Positions 43,947 to 55,509 of a stretch of 64,000 bases of DNA are shown here, one piece after another. Position 1 is the stretch's first letter. The number at the start of each line of letters is the position of its first letter. Origin of the DNA: Enterovirga rhinocerotis (lineage in GTDB: Bacteria > Pseudomonadota > Alphaproteobacteria > Rhizobiales > Beijerinckiaceae); NCBI RefSeq assembly GCF_004363955.1, contig NZ_SNZR01000013.1:62001-126000 (forward strand), written 5' to 3'. The translations under genes were made by a program, and so were the position numbers. The notes under the pieces are model-generated. The model had not been told where the DNA came from. It was given only the letters and a program-made list of their open reading frames with translations, and ran no database searches.

Positions 43947-46900
43947 TCAGACCGCCTCCTGCTGCCCCGTCCGCGACGCCTCGGCCGCAGCCCCGGTTTC
44001 GGAGCGGCGCTTCGTGCCGAAGAGGCGCAACACCACGACGAAGAACAGCGGCACGAACAGGATGGCGAGCACCGTGCCCGTGATCACGCCGCCGATGATG
44101 CCCGTGCCGATCGCCGTGCGGCCGCCCGATCCCGCTCCCGTCGAGATGGCGAGGGGAACGACGCCCAGGACGAAGGCGAGCGAGGTCATCAGGATCGGCC
44201 GCAAACGCTCCTTCGCCGCGTGCAGCACGGATTCGACCAGGCTCTCGCCCGCTTCGAAATGCTCCTTGGCGAATTCCACGATCAGGATCGCGTTCTTCGC
44301 CGACAGCCCGATCGTGGTGAGGAGGCCGACCTGGAAATACACGTCGTTCGACATGCCGCGCATGAGGGTGGCCGCGACGGCGCCCAGGACCCCCAGCGGC
44401 ACGACGAGCATGACGGAGACGGGGATCGCCCAGCTCTCGTAGAGCGCCACGAGGCAGAGGAAGACGACGATCATCGAGATGCCGTAGAGCGCGAAGGCCT
44501 GCGCACCCGATGCGCGCTCCTCGTAGGAGAGGCCGCTCCAGGCGATCCCGATCCCGGCCGGAAGCGAGGCCGCGATGCGCTCCATCTCCGCCATCGCCTC
44601 GCCGGTCGTCCGGCCCGCGCCGGCATTGCCCAGGATCTCGACCGCGCCGATCCCGTTGAAGCGGCCGAGACGGGACGATCCCACATCCCAGCTCGCGGAG
44701 GAGAAGGTCGAGAACGGAACCATCGAACCGGAGCTGTTGCGCACGTACCAGCGCGACAAGTCCTCCGGTCGCATGCGGGCCTCGGCCATGCCCTGGATAT
44801 AGACCCGCTTGATGCGGCCCCGATCGAGGAAGTCGCCGGAATAGGTGGCGCCGAAGGCGGCGGACAGCGTGCTGTTGACCTGCGCGATGGTCAGGCCGAG
44901 GGCGCTGACGCGCTCCCAGTCGATATCCAGCCGGAACTGAGGCTCCTGGCTGGGTTCGTTCGGCCGGACATTCGCGACGATCCGGCTTTCCGCGGCGGCC
45001 TGCAGCAACTGGTCGCGCGCGGCGAGGAGCGCCTCGCGTCCCTGGCGGCCGTTATCGAGCAGTTGCATGGAGAAGCCGGTCGCGTTGCCGAGCTCCCTGA
45101 CGGCGGGCGGCACGAAGACGATGACCTGCGCGTCCGGGTAGCGCGCGAAACGCTCGGCCATGCGCTTCTGAAGGGCTGCCGCCGAATTCTCCTGTCCCGG
45201 CCGGAGGGACCAGTCCCTCAGCCGGATGAAGCTCTGTCCCGCATTCTGGCCCCGGCCGCTGAAGTTGAAGCCGACGATGCCGAGCGCGGAATCGACGACG
45301 GCCTTCTCGTCCTCGAGCGCGGATCTCATGACGTCGTCGAGCGCGCGCTGGGTGCGTTCGACCGTGGCCCCCGGCGGCGTGATCACCTGCGCATAGACGA
45401 TGCCCTGGTCCTCGTCCGGAAGGAACGAGGTCGGCAAACGGGCGTACAGGACGCCCATGACGATGGTCAGGGCCGCGTAGATGAGCAGGAAGCGGGCCGG
45501 GCGGCTCGCGATGCGGCCGACGCCGCCGACATAGCCCCGCGTGACCTTGTCGAAGCTGCGGTTGAACCAGCCGAAGAAGCCCCGGCGCTCGCCGTGGCGG
45601 GGCCGCTTCAGGATGGTCGCGCACAAGGCGGGCGTGAAGATCAGCGCCACGAGCACCGACAGGGTCATGGCGGTGATGATCGTCAGCGAGAACTGCCGGT
45701 AGATCACGCCGGCCGAGCCGCCGAAGAAGAACATGGGAAGGAACACGGCGGAGAGGACGACGCCGATCCCGACCAGGGCTCCCGAGATCTGGTCCATCGA
45801 CACCCGCGTCGCCTCGAGCGGCGAGAGGCCGTCCTGCTCCATGACCCGCTCGACGTTCTCGACGACCACGATCGCATCGTCGACCAGCAGGCCGATGGCG
45901 AGGACCATGGCGAACATCGTCAGCGTGTTGATCGAGTACCCGGCGATGGCGAGCACGGCGAAGGTCCCGAGCAGCACCACGGGGATGGCGAGGGTCGGGA
46001 TCAGCGTCGCGCGGAAATTCTGGAGGAACAGGAACATGACGGCGAAGACGAGGATCATCGCCTCGATCAGCGCCTTGACCACCTCCTTGATCGACAGCTC
46101 GACGAACGGCGTCGTGTCCAGGGGGTATTCGACCTCGACGCCCGGCGGCAATGTCAGGCGCAGGCTCTCCACGGTCTCGCGGACCGCCTGCGACGTGCTG
46201 ACGGCGTTGGCGCCCGGAGCGAGCTCGATCCCCATGGAGGCGGCGGGGCGGCCGTTATGCGTGTTGCTGAAGGCGTAGTTTTCGGCGCCGAGCCCGATCG
46301 TGGCGACGTCGCGGAGCCGGACCTGCGAGCCGTCCGGCCTCACCTTCAGCAGGATGGCTCCGAATTGCTCGGGCGTCTGGAGGTAGGACGGGCCGATCAG
46401 CGCTGCATTCAGCATCTGGCCCGGCACGGACGGGCGCATGCCGATCTCGCCGGAGGCGATCTGGACGTTCTGCGTCGTGATGGCCGTGGAGACGTCGGAC
46501 GGCATGAGATCGAAGGCGACCAGCTTCTCGGGATCGAGCCAGACCCGCATGGCGTATTGCGAGCCGAACAGCTGGAAATTGCCTACCCCCGACGTCCGGG
46601 AGATCGGATCCTGCGCGACGGAGCCGATGTAATCGGCGATGTCGTTCACCGTCAGGGTCCCGTCCGTGGACACGAACGAGATGATCATCAGATAGCTCGT
46701 CGCGCCCTTGCTGACGCGGACACCCTGCTGCTGCACGGCCTGAGGCATGCGCGTGAGCGCGAGCGCGAGCTTGTTCTGGACCTGCACCTGGGCGGTGTCG
46801 GGATTGGTGCCCTGGGCGAAGGTCAGGGCGATGCGGGCGGAGCCGTCGCGGTTGCTCTGCGAGCTGAAGTAGAGCAGCCCGTCGAGGCCGTTCAGCTGCT

Positions 46901-47099
46901 GCTCGATGATCTGCACCACGGTGTTCTGCACCGTCTCGGCCGATGCCCCGGGATAGACGGCGTTGATCTGGATCGTCGGCGGGGCGATGGTCGGATATTG
47001 CGAGATCGGCAGGCTCCGCAGGGCGAGCAGCCCGACCAGCATGACCCCGAGAGCGATCGCCCAGGCGAAATTCGGGCGGTCGATGAAGAAGCGGCTCAT
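43947..47099 (-). CDS. RND efflux permease (HAE1/AcrB type)
   Basis: A 1050-residue inner-membrane pump of the hydrophobe/amphiphile efflux-1 family, which exports drugs or other amphiphiles using the proton gradient. Recognisable parts are MSRFFIDRPNFAWAIALGVMLVGLLALRSLPISQYPTIAPPTIQI at the start, MFAMVLAIGLLVDDAIVVVENVERVM (helix 4 with the paired Asp), the ISGALVGIGVVLSAVFLPMFFFGGS stretch, and VGLLTTIGLSAKNAILIVEFAKE with the conserved Lys. It lies 3 bp after its adaptor gene. No outer-membrane channel gene is adjacent, so it presumably uses a TolC-like protein elsewhere. Confidence 0.95.
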   Translation of the reverse strand: MSRFFIDRPNFAWAIALGVMLVGLLALRSLPISQYPTIAPPTIQINAVYPGASAETVQNTVVQIIEQQLNGLDGLLYFSSQSNRDGSARIALTFAQGTNPDTAQVQVQNKLALALTRMPQAVQQQGVRVSKGATSYLMIISFVSTDGTLTVNDIADYIGSVAQDPISRTSGVGNFQLFGSQYAMRVWLDPEKLVAFDLMPSDVSTAITTQNVQIASGEIGMRPSVPGQMLNAALIGPSYLQTPEQFGAILLKVRPDGSQVRLRDVATIGLGAENYAFSNTHNGRPAASMGIELAPGANAVSTSQAVRETVESLRLTLPPGVEVEYPLDTTPFVELSIKEVVKALIEAMILVFAVMFLFLQNFRATLIPTLAIPVVLLGTFAVLAIAGYSINTLTMFAMVLAIGLLVDDAIVVVENVERVMEQDGLSPLEATRVSMDQISGALVGIGVVLSAVFLPMFFFGGSAGVIYRQFSLTIITAMTLSVLVALIFTPALCATILKRPRHGERRGFFGWFNRSFDKVTRGYVGGVGRIASRPARFLLIYAALTIVMGVLYARLPTSFLPDEDQGIVYAQVITPPGATVERTQRALDDVMRSALEDEKAVVDSALGIVGFNFSGRGQNAGQSFIRLRDWSLRPGQENSAAALQKRMAERFARYPDAQVIVFVPPAVRELGNATGFSMQLLDNGRQGREALLAARDQLLQAAAESRIVANVRPNEPSQEPQFRLDIDWERVSALGLTIAQVNSTLSAAFGATYSGDFLDRGRIKRVYIQGMAEARMRPEDLSRWYVRNSSGSMVPFSTFSSASWDVGSSRLGRFNGIGAVEILGNAGAGRTTGEAMAEMERIAASLPAGIGIAWSGLSYEERASGAQAFALYGISMIVVFLCLVALYESWAIPVSVMLVVPLGVLGAVAATLMRGMSNDVYFQVGLLTTIGLSAKNAILIVEFAKEHFEAGESLVESVLHAAKERLRPILMTSLAFVLGVVPLAISTGAGSGGRTAIGTGIIGGVITGTVLAILFVPLFFVVVLRLFGTKRRSETGAAAEASRTGQQEAV

Positions 47100-47102
47100 C
47101 GC

Positions 47103-48359
47103 TCAGATGCCGCGTCCGGCCGCGGGGGCCTCGACGCGGCCCAGGACCGATGGCCCGCGCCGGTCGAATTCGCGGGCCGAGATCTCGCGGACCTCCGGCT
47201 TCACGCCGTCGCGCACGCGCTGGACCCCTTCGACGACGACGCGGTCGCCGGGCGACAATCCTTCATCGACGAGCCATTTGTTGCCGATCGTCTGCCGCGT
47301 CCGGATCACGCGCTGGCGGACCACCCCCTGCTCGTCGACCATGAGGGCGGTCGCTTCGCCGCGCGGATTCCGCGTGACGGCCTGTTGCGGCACGAGCAGA
47401 GCCTGATCGGCGACCCCGACCTCGATCCGCGCCCGGACGAAGAGCCCTGGCATCAGGATGCCGTCGGGATTGGGGAAGGTGGCGCGAAGCGTGACGGAGC
47501 CCGTATCGGACGCGACAGTGACCTCCGAGAACTGGAGCCGTCCGGGATGCGGATATTCCGTCCCGTCCCCGAAGACGAGGCGGACCTGCGCGGCATCGCC
47601 GCCCGTGCGGCGCAGGCGTCCCTCCTGCAGATCGCGGCGCAGCCGCAGCATCGTATCCGCAGGCTGGGTCAGATCGACGAGGACGGGATCGAGCTGCGTG
47701 ACGGTCAGCAGGGCGGTCGGCTGGTTCGCCGTGACCAGGGCGCCGACCGTCAGCATCGACCGGCTCGCGCGCCCGTCGATCGGCGACACGATCCGTGTGC
47801 GTGCAAGGTCGATCCGCGCCGCGTCGAGCGCCGCCCGCGCCGAGGCGACGTCGGCTTCCGCCTGGTGCTGGTTCGCCATCGCCGTCTCGTGATCGAGCGC
47901 GCTGATGACGTTCCTGCCGACGAGCTGGCTGTAGCGGCTCGCCCTCGCCTTGGCGGCTTCGAGCGAGGCTTGCGCGCGTGCCAGTGCAGCCTCCGCGGTG
48001 CCGAGGGCTGCGCGATACGGAGCCGAGTCGATCTGGAAGAGCTCCTGGCCCGCCTTGACCTCCTGCCCTTCGCGATACAGCCGCTCTTGCAGGACGCCGC
48101 TGACCTGAGGGCGGATCTCGGCGGATTGGAAGGGTGACACACGCCCCGGAAGCATGGCCTCGATCACGACGGGCTCGACTTCCAGACGGATCACGGTGAC
48201 GGGAGGGGCGGGAGCCTGGGCGACGGGCGTTGTCGCTTGGCTCGGCTTCGGCGCGCCGAGCAGCCACGCCGTGGCGCCGAGCGCCAGTGCAATCGCGCAC
48301 AGCAACGCGATACTCCGACGCTTCGGCAGAACGCTCCCAGCATGCCGCGCACGCATCAA
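47103..48359 (-). CDS. RND efflux periplasmic adaptor
   Basis: A 418-residue membrane-fusion protein that bridges the RND pump and outer-membrane channel. Residues about 17-35 form the membrane anchor; PGRVSPFQSAEIRPQVSGVLQERLYREGQEVKAGQELFQIDSAPYRAAL is the lipoyl-like segment, followed by a coiled-coil hairpin and TRIVSPIDGRASRSMLTVGALVTANQPT. The C-terminal beta domains follow. It is the first gene of the pair; no regulator is adjacent. Confidence 0.93.
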   Translation of the reverse strand: MMRARHAGSVLPKRRSIALLCAIALALGATAWLLGAPKPSQATTPVAQAPAPPVTVIRLEVEPVVIEAMLPGRVSPFQSAEIRPQVSGVLQERLYREGQEVKAGQELFQIDSAPYRAALGTAEAALARAQASLEAAKARASRYSQLVGRNVISALDHETAMANQHQAEADVASARAALDAARIDLARTRIVSPIDGRASRSMLTVGALVTANQPTALLTVTQLDPVLVDLTQPADTMLRLRRDLQEGRLRRTGGDAAQVRLVFGDGTEYPHPGRLQFSEVTVASDTGSVTLRATFPNPDGILMPGLFVRARIEVGVADQALLVPQQAVTRNPRGEATALMVDEQGVVRQRVIRTRQTIGNKWLVDEGLSPGDRVVVEGVQRVRDGVKPEVREISAREFDRRGPSVLGRVEAPAAGRGI

Positions 48360-48614
48360 CCCGACCCTCTGAGTTCAACGGACGCCTGGCGGAAGTGTCG
48401 CCGCACGGGAGCAGTATCTCGGCATGCAAATGAGATACCCTTTATGATCCGGTGTCGCGACTTTCGGCAAGGGGACGATCTGGCGCAGCGCCGGTTCGTC
48501 CGCTGAGATCGTCCGGTCTATGACACTGCTGCAACAGGGTATCTGCGCATTCGAGCGCGGGAGCGACCCGGGGCAGGACGTTCCCGCGCCGGACCTGCGG
48601 ATCTGGACACCGCT

Positions 48615-48663
48615 TCTCTACATCTGGGGTTTCCCACAGGTGTCTGAGCGCTAGATGTTGCGG
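48615..48663 (+). promoter_or_regulatory. Tandem NrdR-like boxes upstream of nrdAB
   Basis: Two sites fit the NrdR core C-T-A-x-A-T-x-T-x-G: CTACATCTGG at 48618-48627 and CTAGATGTTG at 48651-48660. Their centres are 33 bp apart, close to the usual three helical turns between tandem NrdR boxes. They lie just upstream of the cobalamin riboswitch, in the expected promoter region of nrdA. The first is the weaker match. Confidence 0.5.
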
Positions 48664-48689
48664 ATCATCCGCCATGCCGTAGTCTCGGG

Positions 48690-48885
48690 GCGTCGAGGTT
48701 CCTGTCGGTTTCGGCCGGCAGGCTAAGATGGAATCCGGTGAGTGGCGGTCCTTCGGGGCCACGCAAATCCGGAGCTGCCCCCGCAACTGTAAGCGGCGAG
48801 CTCCCGTCCACCATGTCACTGGGCCTGCAAGGGTCTGGGAAGACGGACGGAGGTGACGACCCGCGAGCCAGGAAACCTGCCCCGA
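48690..48885 (+). ncRNA. Cobalamin riboswitch controlling nrdAB
   Basis: The stretch contains the conserved elements of the AdoCbl riboswitch: AAATCCGGAGCTGCCCCC near 48764, GCAACTGTAAGCGGCGAG at 48783-48800, GTCACTGG, GGGAAG, GACGACCCGCGAGCC, and the B12 box AGCCAGGAAACCTGCC at 48866-48881. It ends about 120 bp upstream of nrdA ATG 49008. A CCCCA...TGGGG hairpin just ahead of the start could be part of the expression platform. Repression of this reductase by B12 is expected when a B12-dependent NrdJ is also encoded. Confidence 0.93.
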
Positions 48886-49007
48886 CCTGTTGACGTCTCT
48901 CGGGCGGGGTGCCCCGACGGGTCGCTGAGGCTTTTGCCGCGCCCGTCGGGATTGCGGCCGGGCCTGCGTCCTTTCGGCACGAAGCCCCCAACATTTTGGG
49001 GTTGCCG

Positions 49008-51893
<2,886 letters not shown>

Positions 51894-51951
51894 GGGCAGC
51901 CCGCCGATCCGTCATGGCCGGGCTCGACCCGGCCACCCCATCGCCATCTCG

Positions 51952-52038
51952 CCGTCATTGCGAGCGGAGCAAAGCAACCCAAGGGGCCGTGTGCCGCCCC
52001 TGGTTTGCTTCGTCGGCTCCGCCTCCTCGCAATGACGG
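51952..52038. repeat. Intergenic palindromic repeat between nrdA and nrdB
   Basis: CCGTCATTGCGAGCGGAGC...AAGCAAC on the left is matched by GTTTGCTT...CTCCTCGCAATGACGG on the right, forming a long imperfect palindrome of the kind scattered through many Hyphomicrobiales genomes. A shorter inverted repeat (GGCCGGG...CCCGGCC) lies just upstream at 51916-51935. The RNA hairpin separates the two cistrons and may affect relative expression. Confidence 0.8.
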
Positions 52039-52057
52039 ACAAGCGAAAGCAGACATC

Positions 52058-53182
52058 ATGCTCGACTGGTCCGAACCCCAAGCCCCGAAACCCGCCCCTC
52101 TCCATCCGGCCTTCGCGCCGCCGCTGGCCGATGCCACCGGCCTCGGCGCCATCGATGCCGGCGCGGCGCGCGTCCGCGTCGACGAGAAGGCGATGATCAA
52201 TGCCCGCGCGGACGTGAACCAGCTCCTTCCGCTCAAGTACAAATGGGCCTGGGAGAAGTACCTGGCCGGCTGCAACAATCATTGGATGCCGACGGAGGTC
52301 GGGATGCAGGCCGATATCGCGCTCTGGCATTCGCCGTCCGGACTGACCGAGGACGAGCGCCGGGCGGTGAAGCGCAATCTCGGCTTCTTCGCCGCGTCGG
52401 AAAGCCTCGTCGCGAACAACATCGTGCTGGCGATCTACCGCCACCTCTCGAATCCCGAATGCCGGCAATACCTGCTGCGGCAGTCCTTCGAGGAGGCGGT
52501 GCATACCCACACCTTCCAGTACATCGTCGAAAGCCTCGGGCTCGACGAGGGCGAACTCTTCAACATGTATCGCGAGGTGCCCTCGATCACGGCCAAGGCG
52601 GCCTGGGCCCTGAAGCACACGCAGAGCTTGGAGGATCCGGGCTTCCGGACCGGCACGCCAGAGGCCGACCAGGCCTTCCTCCGCGATCTCGTCGCCTTCT
52701 ACGTCGTGTTCGAGGGGATGTGGTTCTATACGGGCTTCGCCCAGATCCTCTCGCTCGGCCGGCGCAACAAGATGGTCGGCATCGCCGAGCAGTACCAGTA
52801 CATCCTGCGGGACGAGAGCCTGCATCTCAATTTCGGCATCGACGTCATCAATCAGATCAAGGCCGAGAACCCGCATCTGTGGACGCCGTCCTTCCAGGAG
52901 GAGATCCGATCCATGCTGCGGGAGGGTGCCGAGCTCGAGGCCGCCTATGGCCGGGACACCATGCCCCGTGGCTTCCTCGGCCTCAATGCCGGGCTGTGCG
53001 AGCAGTACATGCACGTCATCGCCAATCGCCGCTGCGCGCAGCTCGGGCTCGGCCCCGTCTTCGCCGAGACCGAGAACCCGTTCCCCTGGATGAGCGAGGC
53101 GATGGACCTGAAGAAGGAGAAGAACTTCTTCGAGACCCGCGTCATCGAGTACCAGAACGGCGGCGCGCTCGCCTGGGATTGA
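52058..53182 (+). CDS. nrdB: Ribonucleotide reductase small subunit, class Ic-like
   Basis: A 374-residue R2 protein. Its sequence follows the Chlamydia-type class Ic pattern: Glu115 in [15 protein letters not shown] replaces the usual first Asp ligand, Glu146 and His149 in EEAVHTHTF are ligands, and Phe153 stands where class Ia enzymes have the radical Tyr (codon 52514-52516 is TTC). DESLHLNFG supplies the later Glu and His ligands. Class Ic enzymes use a Mn(IV)/Fe(III) cofactor instead of a tyrosyl radical. The start is ATG 52058. It is co-transcribed with nrdA through the repeat element. Confidence 0.94.
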   Translation: MLDWSEPQAPKPAPLHPAFAPPLADATGLGAIDAGAARVRVDEKAMINARADVNQLLPLKYKWAWEKYLAGCNNHWMPTEVGMQADIALWHSPSGLTEDERRAVKRNLGFFAASESLVANNIVLAIYRHLSNPECRQYLLRQSFEEAVHTHTFQYIVESLGLDEGELFNMYREVPSITAKAAWALKHTQSLEDPGFRTGTPEADQAFLRDLVAFYVVFEGMWFYTGFAQILSLGRRNKMVGIAEQYQYILRDESLHLNFGIDVINQIKAENPHLWTPSFQEEIRSMLREGAELEAAYGRDTMPRGFLGLNAGLCEQYMHVIANRRCAQLGLGPVFAETENPFPWMSEAMDLKKEKNFFETRVIEYQNGGALAWD

Positions 53183-53238
53183 TCGTCCCGCGCCGTGATG
53201 GACGCTCCTCGGCGTCGGCTGCCGGGGTGGAGTGCGGG

Positions 53239-53272
53239 GGATGGTGCGGAGCCGGGCGGCACCGCACCATCC
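53239..53272. terminator. Bidirectional terminator hairpin
   Basis: GGATGGTGCGG at 53239-53249 pairs perfectly with CCGCACCATCC at 53262-53272 around a 12-nt loop. It lies between the convergent nrdB and arylsulfatase genes, so it can end both transcripts. No long T tract is seen. Confidence 0.65.
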
Positions 53273-53279
53273 GCGGATA

Positions 53280-54827
53280 TCAGTGCAGTCCGCCGCCGCA
53301 GGCTTCCCGCATCTTCTCGATCGCCTGGTCGACAGTGAAGCTGTTGGGCTTCTGGATCGGCGGGAACTCGGCGAAGGTCTCCGCCCATTTGCCGACGATC
53401 GCCTGCGCGCCGAGCAGGATGAACAGGTGCCTCATCAGCCACTCGTTGTACGAGTTCGAGGTCCGGTCCGCCCTCTCATAGGGGTCTGTCCGCAGGTTGA
53501 AGAGCTTCGGCAGGCGCAACCGCACGAAGGGCTCCGCCCAGACCTGCAGCGTGCCCTGGCAGCGCTGCTCCATGAACACGACCTTCCAGTTGTCGTACCG
53601 GACCGCCAGCACGTCTCCGTCGTCGCTCAGATAGACGAACAGGTTGCGGGGGCTCTTGTCGGTCTCGCCGGTGAGGTAGGGCAGCAGGTTGTAGGCGTCG
53701 AGATGGTTCTTGTAGGTCCGCCCGATCGCTTCGTACCCCTTCTTGGCCTTTTCGATGATGTCGGGCTCGCCAGCCATGGCGAGGAAGGTCGGGAACCAGT
53801 CGTGATGCTGGACGATGCCGTTGGCGACCGAGCCGGGCGCGATCCTGCCGGGCCAGCGCACCATCATCGGCACGCGGAAGGCACCCTCCCAGTTGGTGTT
53901 CTTCTCGGAGCGGAACGGCGTCGTCGCCGCATCCGGCCAGCTGTTCATATGCGGGCCGTTGTCGGTCGAGTACATCACGAATGTATCGTCGGCGATGCCG
54001 AGTTCTTCGAGATAATCCAGCACCTGGCCGACCAGCTTGTCGTGGTCGATCATCGTGTCGTGATAGTCGGACTGCCAGCGCCCGGCCTGCCCTTTGTTCT
54101 CGGGCTTGGGATGGGTGTAGAGGTGCATGTGCGTGGTGTTGAGCCAGACGAAGAACGGCTTCTCGTCGTCATGCGCCCGCTTCATGAAGTCCTTGGCGGC
54201 GTCCGCGAATTCGTCGTCGCAGGTCTTCATGCGCTCGGCGGTGAGGAAGCCCGTATCGACGATCTTCTGCTTGCCGACGCGGCCCCAGCGCGGCTCCTCG
54301 GTCGGATCGTCGACATCCGTCGCCCAGGAATGGATCACGCCGCGCGGCCGGAAGGCCTTGTGGAATTCGGGGAAGTCCGCCTCGGTCGGATAATCCTCCA
54401 TCTCCGGCTCCTCGTCGGCATTGAGATGGTAGAGGTTGCCGAAGAACTCTTCGAAGCCGTGGTTCGTCGGCAGATGCTCGTTCCGATCGCCGAGGTGGTT
54501 CTTGCCGAACTGGCCGGTCGCGTAGCCCTGGTTCCTGAGCGCCGCCGGGATCGTCAGCAGCTTCTCCGACATGCCGGCCCGGGCGCCGGGAACGCCGACC
54601 TTGGACAGGCCGGTGCGCAGCGTGCTCTGTCCGGTCAGAAAGGACGAGCGACCGGCGGTGCAGGATTGCTCGCCGTAGCAGTCGGTGAACAGCATGCCTT
54701 CCTGCGCGATCCGGTCGATGTTGGGCGTCCGGTAGCCCATCAGGCCCTGCGTGTAGCAACTCAGGTTGGAGATGCCGATGTCGTCACCCCAGATGACAAG
54801 AATATTCGGCTTTTTTCCTGCTACCAT
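53280..54827 (-). CDS. Arylsulfatase (formylglycine-dependent)
   Basis: A 515-residue sulfatase. It begins KKPNILVIWGDDIGISNLSCYTQGLMGYRTPNIDRIAQEG with the metal-binding Asp15-Asp16, and the catalytic Cys56 in SCTAGRSSFLTGQ is the residue converted to formylglycine. The site reads C-x-A-x-R rather than the common C-x-P-x-R. STDNGPH and GKNHLGD supply further metal and active-site residues. No signal peptide is seen, so it is probably cytoplasmic or exported by another route. Its natural sulfate ester is unknown. It starts 40 bp beyond the DUF202 gene. Confidence 0.92.
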   Translation of the reverse strand: MVAGKKPNILVIWGDDIGISNLSCYTQGLMGYRTPNIDRIAQEGMLFTDCYGEQSCTAGRSSFLTGQSTLRTGLSKVGVPGARAGMSEKLLTIPAALRNQGYATGQFGKNHLGDRNEHLPTNHGFEEFFGNLYHLNADEEPEMEDYPTEADFPEFHKAFRPRGVIHSWATDVDDPTEEPRWGRVGKQKIVDTGFLTAERMKTCDDEFADAAKDFMKRAHDDEKPFFVWLNTTHMHLYTHPKPENKGQAGRWQSDYHDTMIDHDKLVGQVLDYLEELGIADDTFVMYSTDNGPHMNSWPDAATTPFRSEKNTNWEGAFRVPMMVRWPGRIAPGSVANGIVQHHDWFPTFLAMAGEPDIIEKAKKGYEAIGRTYKNHLDAYNLLPYLTGETDKSPRNLFVYLSDDGDVLAVRYDNWKVVFMEQRCQGTLQVWAEPFVRLRLPKLFNLRTDPYERADRTSNSYNEWLMRHLFILLGAQAIVGKWAETFAEFPPIQKPNSFTVDQAIEKMREACGGGLH

Positions 54828-54867
54828 ATCTTACGACTCCCACTGAATCGATCGAGGGCTAAAGGCG

Positions 54868-55314
54868 TCAACTAAGAGGGCCTATGTGAAAGACCATGCT
54901 GGCGATGGCCATGATGCCGATCGCGAGCAGGAGAGCGGCGGCGATCAGGGTCAGGGATGGCGGAAAGCGGCTTTCGCCGTGGATCAGGCCGTCGGCCACC
55001 ATGGCCGCGCGCTGGCGGCGCAGTTCGAGCATGAACCGGACATGATACGCGATGCCGAGGGCGAGCATCGCGATCCCGAGCATGACGAGCGCCGTCCCGA
55101 AGTTTCGGCCGGGAGCCGAGCTCGCCAGGAAGGCCTGATCCTTCAGCTTCTGGAAGAGCTGGAAGATCGTGAAACCGAACGAGATCAGCGAGAGCGAGGT
55201 CCTGATGACGGACATGAGCGTGCGGTCGGCGCTCAGCCGGGTCCGCTGGAACGACATCCCCGTCCGGCGCGCCGACAGCTCCTCCGAGACGGTGAAATCG
55301 CTCAAGCCGCCCAT
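54868..55314 (-). CDS. DUF202 membrane protein (YidH-like)
   Basis: A 148-residue protein of the DUF202 family. The signature is LSFQRTRLSADRTLMSVIRTSLSLISFGFTIFQLFQ (seen as MSFQRTRLSADRTLMSVIRTSLSLISFGFTI, about residues 20-50), followed by a helix NFGTALVMLGIAMLALGIAY and a third near the C-terminus. Function is unknown. It precedes the sulfatase gene on the same strand and is divergent from the Crp/Fnr regulator. Confidence 0.85.
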   Translation of the reverse strand: MGGLSDFTVSEELSARRTGMSFQRTRLSADRTLMSVIRTSLSLISFGFTIFQLFQKLKDQAFLASSAPGRNFGTALVMLGIAMLALGIAYHVRFMLELRRQRAAMVADGLIHGESRFPPSLTLIAAALLLAIGIMAIASMVFHIGPLS

Positions 55315-55448
55315 GATTCACGTACCTGCCCGCAGTGGCTCGGCCCGAACGAGGACGGTGTCGGCGCCGAAGTGCCTCGATGACGGATCATTCGGTGGGC
55401 TCATCGATCAGAAATTCGGCAGCACCCTCGCATGGAGCGCGGTCGTGA

Positions 55449-55468
55449 ATTGTCCAGAAGGGGACAAT
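55449..55468. promoter_or_regulatory. Inverted-repeat operator candidate, ATTGTCC-N6-GGACAAT
   Basis: A perfect 7-bp inverted repeat, ATTGTCC and GGACAAT with a 6-bp spacer, the architecture of Crp/Fnr-type sites. It lies in the divergent region 42 bp upstream of the Crp/Fnr gene start and about 135 bp from the DUF202 start, so it may control either or both. Confidence 0.55.
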
Positions 55469-55509
55469 CGGCCAAAAAAGGCCGCTGTCGTAGCCGAGAT
55501 GAGCCAAAC

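Noticed and set aside
44220-48137. Very long open frame on the plus strand across the RND permease and adaptor genes
   Set aside because: It is the antisense of two well-recognised genes; its product is Arg/Asp/His-rich with no domain, as expected of GC-rich shadow frames.
52058-53182. Class Ia (tyrosyl radical) assignment for NrdB
   Set aside because: The residue four after the ligand His149 is Phe153, not Tyr, and the first ligand is Glu115, both class Ic features.
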